Positions 1 through 4,949 of a stretch of DNA of 7,010 nt are shown piece by piece. Position 1 is the stretch's first letter, and every line of letters begins with the position of its first letter. This DNA comes from JAIOQA01 sp035493675. GTDB lineage: Bacteria; Myxococcota_A; Polyangia; Haliangiales; Haliangiaceae. Where the stretch lies: NCBI GenBank assembly GCA_035493675.1, contig DATJIA010000076.1, positions 1 through 7,010 on the forward strand, given 5' to 3'. Made by a program: the position numbers and the translations under genes. The notes beneath the pieces were generated by a model. The model was not told where the DNA came from. It saw only the letters and a list, made by a program, of their open reading frames with translations, and searched no databases.

Positions 1-566
1 GGCGGTCGATCGTCGCCGGGATCGATCAGGTGCTCGAGCGTCTCGTACGGCCGCCAGATGAAGCTCCTGAGCATCGAGTCGCCGTCGACGATCAGCTCCG
101 TGTGCGATCCGGGATCGCGGATCGGCGACGCCGGATCTCCCCACGCGTGCAAGATCGCGCTCGCGGCGCCGCCCGGGATCATCGCCGACAGCTCGCGCGG
201 CTCGACGCCGACGGTGAAGCCGTTCTGCACCGCGGCGTCGCTCAGGATCTGCACGTCGGCGATCGAGCTCGACAGCCCCGCCGAGCCGAAGTGGATCGCC
301 TCGAAGATCGGGCCCGGCTGACCGGGGCGCGCGCCGCCGACGAGCTTCGCGATCTTCGCGTCGCGATCGCCCTCGCGCGCGCGCATCTCGTCGCGCGCGC
401 GCTGCTCCTCCGCCATCACCTCGTCGCGGCGCGCGATCGCCTGCTCGCGCGCGGCGGTCACCGGATCGACGACGCGCTCGCCGCGCGCGTCGCCGCGGAT
501 CGCCATCGCGATCGCGCCGCCGGCCACCGCGACCGCGCCGATCGCGATCCAATAGGTTTGCTTCAC
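1..566 (-). CDS. Membrane-anchored protein of unknown function, C-terminus cut by the window edge
   Basis: I do not recognise this family. The open frame begins with GTG at 566 and stays open to base 1, giving 188 visible residues. Residues 5-23 (core WIAIGAVAVAGGAIAMAI) form one hydrophobic helix, best read as an uncleaved signal anchor. Residues 39-75 are rich in Ala, Arg, Glu and Asp and look like a helical or coiled-coil stalk. From about residue 85 the sequence looks globular (motifs PIFEAIHFGSAG, ELIVDGDSMLRSFIWRPYE), with no motif I can name. The start is forced: the TAG of the upstream lipoprotein gene is in the same frame only four codons before the GTG, so no longer start exists. 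The nine-base gap implies co-transcription with that gene. The ribosome site is weak; the nearest GGAG is about 20 bases upstream, so translational coupling is plausible. Existence is fairly sure, function unknown. Confidence 0.72.
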   Translation of the reverse strand, partial: MKQTYWIAIGAVAVAGGAIAMAIRGDARGERVVDPVTAAREQAIARRDEVMAEEQRARDEMRAREGDRDAKIAKLVGGARPGQPGPIFEAIHFGSAGLSSSIADVQILSDAAVQNGFTVGVEPRELSAMIPGGAASAILHAWGDPASPIRDPGSHTELIVDGDSMLRSFIWRPYETLEHLIDPGDDRP

Positions 567-575
567 GCGCCGATG

Positions 576-1631
576 CTAACGGATCGGCTCCAGCACGTCG
601 GCCTTCTTCTTCTCGTACTTCGTGACCGACTTGTAGATCGCCTTAGGCTTCTTGCCGGCGGCGCCCTTGCTCATCACCTTCGTCGACGCGGTCTTGTCGC
701 CGACCTGGTTCAGCGTGTCGGCCGCCTCGGTGTCGTAGATCTTCTCGTCGGGGACCTTGTCGTTCTTGTGCAAGAACGTCTTCACGTCGTCGACCGAGGC
801 GACCCGCGCTTTCGGATCGAACGGCGCGTCGATCGCCTCCGCGTAGTACGAGCGGCGCAGCTTGCGATCGAGCTTCGCGAGCAGGCGCGGGCCGCCGAAG
901 ACGTCGATCGCGACGACCTCGCCGTCGAGCGCGACCGCGTATCCGACCTGCTTCTTCGGCTGCGCCGCGGCGAGCGCGACGTCGAAGGCCTTGTCCCAAT
1001 CGGCGAGCGTCGTGGTCTGCTCGACCGCGGCGCCGCGATAGGTGCCGGTCTCGTTGCCGCGGTCGGTGCCGCGCTTCGTGTTCTTCGACGCGACCTCGTC
1101 CCACACGTCGGTCTGCTGCTCGTAGCTCGCCTTCGATCGCAGCGTCTGGTGCGCGAGCACGCCGGCGCTCGCGAAGTCGGCGTGGCGACCGGTCCAGCGG
1201 CCGTGCTCGACGCAGAAGACCGGCACCTCGAGCGTCGTCTTCGCCGGGATCACGGTGTTCTTGCCGATGATGCGATCCTGCTTGCCGCCGACCACGACCT
1301 CGCCCGCCATGACGAACAGCGGCTGCGCGCTCTTGTTGGTCAGCGTGAGCTCGTTGACGCTCGCATCGGGATCTTCCTTGATCGTGACGGCGCCCTGCTG
1401 CATGCCCTCGTCGAGCACGAGGTAGTCGGTGTCGTCGATCTCGCCGGTCGCGACGACCGGGTAGAGGGTGAGGTTGCGGTAGTGCACGGGCGCGCCGAGC
1501 GCGGTGCCGTCGCCGAGATCATTCGGGTTCGGCTTGGCGGGCTCGGGCTTCGGCGTAGGCGCCGGTGCGTCGGCGCGCGAGCAGGCGATCAGTGCCAGGG
1601 CCGCGTAGAGCGCGGCGACCAGGGTGCGCAT
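576..1631 (-). CDS. ARPP-1 domain lipoprotein (ARPP-1/DUF6569-like)
   Basis: The 351-residue precursor has a short lipoprotein signal ending in LIAC, with the lipidated Cys at 17, then a Pro/Ala/Lys linker to about residue 45. Residues 48-265 match what I know of the ARPP-1 domain: YLVLDEGMQQGAV (70-82), the signature AGEVVVGGKQDR (109-120), VPVFCVEHGRW (136-146), and a later segment, GYAVALDGEVVAIDVFGG (230-247). The C-terminal 85 residues are Lys-rich and unassigned. ARPP-1 was named for association with ADP-ribosylglycohydrolase and rhodanese/phosphatase proteins in predicted prokaryotic conflict systems. Its biochemistry is unknown to me, so no reaction is assigned, and a lipid-anchored envelope location is unexpected for it. 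The ATG at 1631 has a strong AGGAGG five bases upstream. It is first in a two-gene unit with the anchored protein downstream. Family call from memory of the motif; gene call firm. Confidence 0.85.
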   Translation of the reverse strand: MRTLVAALYAALALIACSRADAPAPTPKPEPAKPNPNDLGDGTALGAPVHYRNLTLYPVVATGEIDDTDYLVLDEGMQQGAVTIKEDPDASVNELTLTNKSAQPLFVMAGEVVVGGKQDRIIGKNTVIPAKTTLEVPVFCVEHGRWTGRHADFASAGVLAHQTLRSKASYEQQTDVWDEVASKNTKRGTDRGNETGTYRGAAVEQTTTLADWDKAFDVALAAAQPKKQVGYAVALDGEVVAIDVFGGPRLLAKLDRKLRRSYYAEAIDAPFDPKARVASVDDVKTFLHKNDKVPDEKIYDTEAADTLNQVGDKTASTKVMSKGAAGKKPKAIYKSVTKYEKKKADVLEPIR

Positions 1632-1699
1632 GGGTTCCTCCTGCGCGTAGGACCCGGGTCGCGCGCGTGTGCACGGTAAGGGGTTGGTAAGGACGGCGG
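1632..1699. promoter_or_regulatory. Divergent intergenic region between ARPP-1 lipoprotein and cyclophilin genes
   Basis: About 70 bases separate the two divergent starts and must hold both promoters unless these reach into the genes. I see no convincing -35/-10 pair in either direction. It contains AGGAGG (minus strand, 1636-1641) for the ARPP-1 gene and AAGGA (1689-1693) six bases before the GTG at 1700. The heptamer GGTAAGG occurs twice, at 1675-1681 and 1686-1692, offset by 11 bases, about one helical turn; it may be a regulator site or chance. Confidence 0.4.
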
Positions 1700-2551
1700 G
1701 TGCATGGCAGATTCGCGCGCATGAAGCTCCGTTCGATTTTCTTGGGCCTTTCGGCCGCCGCGCTCCTCGCCGGCTGTGACAAGGCGAAGACCGCCGACAA
1801 CAACGCCGCCAAACCGACGACGGCGCCCGGCGACAACGGCGGATCGGCGGGGATGGGCCGGGTCGGCTCGGCCGGCTCCGGCGACGTCCCGTCGCAGCCC
1901 GCGCCCAGCATGCACGCGCTGCCGCCCGAGCCGGTCGCGAAGGAGCCGGCGACGCCGCCGCCGTCCGGCGACGAGCCGCGCCCGCCGGTCGCCGCCGATC
2001 TCGCCGAGTACACCAAGGACATCGCCGGCACCGGCCCGCTGGTCGCGACGATCGAGACCAACAAGGGCACGATCCACTGCACGCTCTACGCGGACAAGGT
2101 GCCGATGACCGTCGCGAACTTCGTCGGGCTCGCGACCGGCAAGAAGGCGTGGCAGGACCCGAACACCGGCAAGACCGTCACCGGCAAGCCGTTCTTCGAC
2201 GGCCTGATCTTCCATCGCGTGATCCCCGACTTCATGATCCAGGGCGGCGATCCGCTGGGCGAGGGCGTCGGCGGCCCCGGCTACAACTTCGACGACGAGT
2301 TCACCAACGACCTCGGCCTCGACAAGCCCGGCATCCTCGCGATGGCGAACGCCGGCCCGGGCACCAACGGCTCGCAGTTCTTCATCACCGAGAAGGCGAC
2401 GCCGTGGCTGACGCATCACCACACCGTCTTCGGCTTGTGCGACGAGGTCGCGCTGGTCAAGAAGATCGCGCGCGTCCCGACCGGCGCGAACGATCGGCCG
2501 GTGGATCCGGTCGTCATGAAGTCCGTGACGATCGCGCACGCCAAGAAGTAG
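1700..2551 (+). CDS. Lipoprotein cyclophilin-type peptidyl-prolyl cis-trans isomerase
   Basis: It catalyses cis-trans isomerisation of Xaa-Pro bonds and, by its signal, should act outside the cytoplasm, tethered to a membrane. From GTG 1700 the protein has 283 residues: signal with lipobox LAGC (Cys 26), then about 80 residues of Gly/Pro/Ala-rich linker, then a cyclophilin domain (about 112-280). The active site is well kept: FHRVIPDFMIQGGD (161-174, catalytic Arg 163), ANAGPGTNGSQFFIT (206-220), Trp 226 (the cyclosporin-contact position) and HTVFG (231-235). The domain is prokaryotic in size. Start: GTG 1700 has AAGGA six bases upstream; ATG 1721 gives a neater signal, MKLRSIFLGLSAAALLAGC, but lacks a good ribosome site. 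Both give the same mature protein. Its last 38 bases overlap the convergent Lnt-like gene. Family call is secure; client proteins are unknown. Confidence 0.93.
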   Translation: MHGRFARMKLRSIFLGLSAAALLAGCDKAKTADNNAAKPTTAPGDNGGSAGMGRVGSAGSGDVPSQPAPSMHALPPEPVAKEPATPPPSGDEPRPPVAADLAEYTKDIAGTGPLVATIETNKGTIHCTLYADKVPMTVANFVGLATGKKAWQDPNTGKTVTGKPFFDGLIFHRVIPDFMIQGGDPLGEGVGGPGYNFDDEFTNDLGLDKPGILAMANAGPGTNGSQFFITEKATPWLTHHHTVFGLCDEVALVKKIARVPTGANDRPVDPVVMKSVTIAHAKK

Positions 2552-3983
2552 TCAGCGCCAGCGCGACGAACGCGGCGCACGCGAGGATCCAGAGGTCGCC
2601 GACGCGGCGATAGATCGTCGCCGAGCCGTGGCGCGGCAGATCGACGAGCATCACGCGCTCCGGCGTGTCGAAGCTCGAGCGCCACGCGCGCAGGCGGCCG
2701 TGCGGATCGATGCCGGCGCTCAGGCCGAAGCGCGTCGAGCGGACGATCGAGAAGCCCTGCTCGATCGCGCGGATCGCGGCCATCTGCGTGTGGATCGGAT
2801 CGATGCCGCGCCAATCGGACGACGGCACCGCGACGAGATCGACGTCGAGCGCGCCGTGCTCGGCGGCCATCGTCGGGAAGTCGTAGTCGTAGCAGATCGC
2901 GCCGCTCATCTTCGTGTCGTCGGCGTCGATCGCGGTCAGCGCGGCGTCGCCGACGACCGCGGGCTCGCCCGGCGCCGGATGGTGCTTCCAGTACGTGTGA
3001 TCGATCGTGCCGTCGGGCCGGACCCAGACGTACTTGTTCTGGAAGCGCGGCGCGCCGGGCACGACGTACGCGGCGACGACGTGGAGGTGCCCGCGCTGCG
3101 CGATCGCGCGCGCCCGCGCGATCAAGGCCGGCTCTTCGTCGGGCGTCGCGATCGCCGCGGCCTCGGTCCAGACCGCGAGCTTGGCGCCGGCGCGCGCGGC
3201 CGCGACCGTGTCGGCGTCGAGCGCGTCGAGGATCTGCGCGCGATCGGCGGCGGTCATCGGCGTGTCGGGGAAGAAGGTCGCGATCGTGCCGATCGCGGCG
3301 ACGCGCGTCGTGTCGCCGAGGTCTTCGCTCATGCGGATCGCGCCCCACACGTGCGCCGCGCCCGCGATCGCGATCGTGCCGGCGAGGATCGCGATCGATC
3401 GGCGCGCCGGCGCCCGGTCGAGCGCGCTCGCCAGCGCGAGCTCGCCGGCGGCGGCGACCGCATAGACGATGAAGCTGATCGCACCGAGGCCGGCGATCGA
3501 CGCGAGCTGCAGGAGCGGCAGGTCGTCGAGCTGCGTGTAGCCGGCCGCGGCCCAGGTCGCGAGGCCGGTGAAGCGGCCCTGCGCCCACTCGAGGACGACC
3601 ATCACCGCCGGGAAGATCGCGACGCTCGCGAGCGCGCCCGCGCGGCGGCGCAGGCGATCCGCGAGGACGTAGCCGGCGGTCTGGATCAGGCCGAAGACGA
3701 TCCCGAGCAGCGCGAACCACATCGGCAGCGGCGCGCTGACGATCTTCGCGGTCGCGAACGTCCACGCGAGCATCGCGGTGCCGCCGAGCGCGAGCCGGCT
3801 GCGCCATCCGCGCGTCGTGCGCAGGTAGTAGAGCCACGGCACCGGCGCGATCCACGCGAGCGCGCCCACGCCCCAGCGCAGGTTGCTCGCGAACACGAGC
3901 AGCGCGCCGAGGGCGAGCCAGATCCAGGAGCGGGGCGGGGCCGCGCGGGGCGGCGTGGGCAGGGCGGTCGTCGTCGTGGTCAT
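2514..3983 (-). CDS. Divergent apolipoprotein N-acyltransferase (Lnt)-like membrane enzyme
   Basis: Lnt transfers an acyl chain from phospholipid to the N-terminal Cys of lipoproteins at the periplasmic face of the inner membrane. This 489-residue protein has the Lnt plan: about seven hydrophobic segments before residue 212, a nitrilase-fold domain (about 225-450) and a final membrane helix (462-480). The Glu-Lys-Cys triad is visible as WTEA (Glu 274), YWKHHPAPGE (Lys 333) and ICYDYDFP (Cys 364), followed by VPSSDW and HTQMAAIRAIEQG (398-410). Oddly, Lys to Cys spans only 31 residues, against about 52 in E. coli Lnt, and the LVPFGEYVP loop is missing, so substrate choice may differ. I therefore withhold the symbol lnt; it may be a paralogue. 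The ATG has GAGGA upstream, and a TetR-type palindrome lies 20 bases before the start. The stop lies inside the 3' end of the convergent cyclophilin gene. Confidence 0.88.
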   Translation of the reverse strand: MTTTTTALPTPPRAAPPRSWIWLALGALLVFASNLRWGVGALAWIAPVPWLYYLRTTRGWRSRLALGGTAMLAWTFATAKIVSAPLPMWFALLGIVFGLIQTAGYVLADRLRRRAGALASVAIFPAVMVVLEWAQGRFTGLATWAAAGYTQLDDLPLLQLASIAGLGAISFIVYAVAAAGELALASALDRAPARRSIAILAGTIAIAGAAHVWGAIRMSEDLGDTTRVAAIGTIATFFPDTPMTAADRAQILDALDADTVAAARAGAKLAVWTEAAAIATPDEEPALIARARAIAQRGHLHVVAAYVVPGAPRFQNKYVWVRPDGTIDHTYWKHHPAPGEPAVVGDAALTAIDADDTKMSGAICYDYDFPTMAAEHGALDVDLVAVPSSDWRGIDPIHTQMAAIRAIEQGFSIVRSTRFGLSAGIDPHGRLRAWRSSFDTPERVMLVDLPRHGSATIYRRVGDLWILACAAFVALALTTSWRARSSRTS

Positions 3984-4003
3984 CGGGTCCTCGCTTTCTT
4001 TCG

Positions 4004-4018
4004 CCTAACACTGTTAGG
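4004..4018. promoter_or_regulatory. Operator O1 upstream of the Lnt-like gene (perfect palindrome)
   Basis: CCTAACACTGTTAGG is a perfect inverted repeat of 7 bp around a single central base. It ends 20 bases before the ATG of the Lnt-like gene and lies after the tetR terminator, where a repressor would block an independent promoter. The same 15-mer recurs, with one or two changes, at the tetR promoter. A weak -35 candidate, TTGTCC (minus strand, 4029-4024), precedes it, but I see no good -10. Confidence 0.8.
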
Positions 4019-4027
4019 GTAATGGAC

Positions 4028-4049
4028 AAGAAAAGGGGCACGCGCCCCT
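4028..4049 (-). terminator. Intrinsic terminator of the TetR gene
   Basis: Read on the minus strand, AGGGGC-GCGT-GCCCCT forms a perfect 6-bp, all but one G:C, stem with a four-base loop (4034-4049), followed by a T-rich run TTTCTT. It starts 19 bases after the TAG of the tetR gene and ends before operator O1, so tetR and the Lnt-like gene, although in the same direction, are probably separate transcription units. Confidence 0.8.
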
Positions 4050-4068
4050 CGCGCGGGTCGATCGGGTC

Positions 4069-4668
4069 CTAGTCGGGGGAGTAGCCGCGGGTCAGCGCCG
4101 TGAACGCGGCGCGATCGACCTGGCCGAAGTCGGCGTCGAAGCCGGCCAGGTGCGTGAGCTGCAGCATCGCCATGCCATGCGCGAGCGCCCACAGCGCATA
4201 CGCGGTGTGCTCGATGTTCTCGCGGCCGTTCTCGACGATGCCGGCGGCGGCCGCCGCGCCGACCGCGGCGAGGACCACCTGATACGGCGACGTCGGCGGC
4301 GCCGGCGTCGAGAGCGAGCGCCGCTTCGACGGCAGCCGCGCGAACAGCAGCATGAAGTCCTGCGGGTGCTTGCGCGCCCACGCGACGTACTCGGCGCCGA
4401 TCGCGGCCAGCGCGTGCCTCGGATCGTGCGGCGACTCGGCCGCGCGCAGGAGCGCGAGCCGGAGCGACGACGCGATCTCGTTCGCGATCGTGTCGACGAT
4501 CGCCTGCTTGCTGTCGAAGTACTCGTACAGGGTCGGGGCCGCCACGCCGAGCTCGCGGGCGACGCCGCGCAGCGACAGCTTCGCGTGGCCGTCCTTGATC
4601 ACGATCTTGCGCGCGACCTGGAGGATCCGCTGCTTGGTGTCGGCGTGGGCCGTGCCCTTGGTCCGCAT
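4069..4668 (-). CDS. TetR/AcrR-family transcriptional repressor with WHG-type C-terminal domain
   Basis: The 199-residue protein is of typical TetR length. Residues 10-58 are the N-terminal DNA-binding domain, with helix-turn-helix LSLRGVARELGVAAPTLYEY (31-50) followed by FDSKQAI. The C-terminal part (about 75-195) is the ligand-binding and dimer domain; ALWALAHGMAMLQL (158-171) carries the Trp-x3-His-Gly signature of the WHG class (Trp 160, His 164, Gly 165). The ligand cannot be inferred. The ATG has AGGGA six bases upstream, itself overlapped by operator O2. Two palindromes over its own promoter and one before the Lnt-like gene suggest autorepression and control of that enzyme. The divergent peptide gene starts 85 bases away across the same operators. 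An intrinsic terminator follows the gene. Family call firm; targets inferred from the shared palindromes. Confidence 0.93.
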   Translation of the reverse strand: MRTKGTAHADTKQRILQVARKIVIKDGHAKLSLRGVARELGVAAPTLYEYFDSKQAIVDTIANEIASSLRLALLRAAESPHDPRHALAAIGAEYVAWARKHPQDFMLLFARLPSKRRSLSTPAPPTSPYQVVLAAVGAAAAAGIVENGRENIEHTAYALWALAHGMAMLQLTHLAGFDADFGQVDRAAFTALTRGYSPD

Positions 4669-4676
4669 GGCTTTTC

Positions 4677-4691
4677 CCTAACGGTGTTAGG
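4677..4691. promoter_or_regulatory. Operator O2 at the tetR start
   Basis: CCTAACGGTGTTAGG, a 6-bp inverted repeat with a three-base centre, differs by one base from O1 read on the minus strand. It overlaps the AGGGA ribosome site of tetR and lies at the expected transcription start, just downstream of the -10. Its centre is 22 bp from that of O3, two helical turns, so dimers on the two sites would sit on the same DNA face. Confidence 0.8.
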
Positions 4692-4718
4692 TTTAAGCCC
4701 TAACAGTGTTCGGGTCAA
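4690..4718 (-). promoter_or_regulatory. Predicted sigma-70-type promoter of tetR
   Basis: On the minus strand, TTGACC (4718-4713, five of six matches to TTGACA) is followed by a 17-base spacer and TAAACC (4695-4690, three of six matches to TATAAT). Operator O3 fills most of the spacer and O2 covers the start region, the usual layout for an autorepressed TetR gene. The -10 is weak, so the exact start site is uncertain. Confidence 0.55.
4699..4713. promoter_or_regulatory. Operator O3 in the tetR / GG-leader peptide intergenic region
   Basis: CCTAACAGTGTTCGG matches the O1 consensus except for one base in the right arm, so it is a slightly degenerate palindrome. It lies within the -35/-10 spacer of the tetR promoter and about 40 bases upstream of the ATG of the divergent peptide gene, so it could affect both. 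Confidence 0.75.
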
Positions 4719-4753
4719 GTCACAAAACGCTGGCGCCGCTTCTGACCGCCATC

Positions 4754-4948
4754 ATGAAGAAGCGCAACGCCTCGTCCCTCCGCCTCGCCACCCAGACCGT
4801 CCGCAACCTCAGCACGACCGAGCTCGCGCACGCGAACGGCGGCAGCCTCTTCCCCTCGATCGGCTCGACCTGCAGCGGCCCGACGACGCGCGGCCTCGAC
4901 GGGACGACCGTGCAGTCGATCTCGCTCGTCTCGCTGAGCGGTCACTGA
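4754..4948 (+). CDS. Small peptide with double-glycine RiPP-type leader (class I lanthipeptide-like precursor)
   Basis: This is a 64-residue peptide. Residues 1-30 resemble the leader of class I lanthipeptide and related GG-leader precursors: a basic start MKKR, LRLATQTVRNLSTTELAHAN (9-28), then Gly-Gly at 29-30 as the probable cleavage site. The 34-residue core (31-64) has 13 Ser/Thr but only one Cys (Cys 40), so at most one lanthionine is possible; heavy dehydration or another ring chemistry would be needed to call it a lanthipeptide. I chose ATG 4754 because the leader motif starts there; an upstream GTG at 4706 lies inside operator O3. The ribosome site is poor. It is divergent from tetR and ends one base before the convergent lipoprotein stop. 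No modification enzyme, protease or exporter is in the window. Gene likely real; class uncertain. Confidence 0.7.
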   Translation: MKKRNASSLRLATQTVRNLSTTELAHANGGSLFPSIGSTCSGPTTRGLDGTTVQSISLVSLSGH

Positions 4949-4949
4949 T

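Noticed and set aside
30..1679. Long plus-strand open frame of 549 codons
   Set aside because: It is antisense to the ARPP-1 lipoprotein gene and the anchored protein gene. Its translation is Arg/Asp/Leu-rich without domains, as expected for a shadow frame in GC-rich DNA.
1675..1692. GGTAAGG direct repeat as a transcription factor site
   Set aside because: Only two 7-base copies, and the second overlaps the ribosome site of the cyclophilin gene; too short to claim as an operator.
1519..2539. Minus-strand frames opposite the cyclophilin gene
   Set aside because: The plus strand encodes an unmistakable cyclophilin; the antisense frames have no motif and also run into the ARPP-1 gene.
2416..4041. 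Minus-strand frame of 541 codons and plus-strand frame 2628-4022 over the Lnt-like gene
   Set aside because: Both translate to Arg-rich low-complexity protein; the frame 2514-3983 shows the Lnt plan and catalytic residues.
4754..4948. A complete lanthipeptide biosynthetic cluster
   Set aside because: No dehydratase, cyclase, protease or transporter is encoded here; the Lnt-like protein is not a peptide-modifying RiPP enzyme by any motif I can see.
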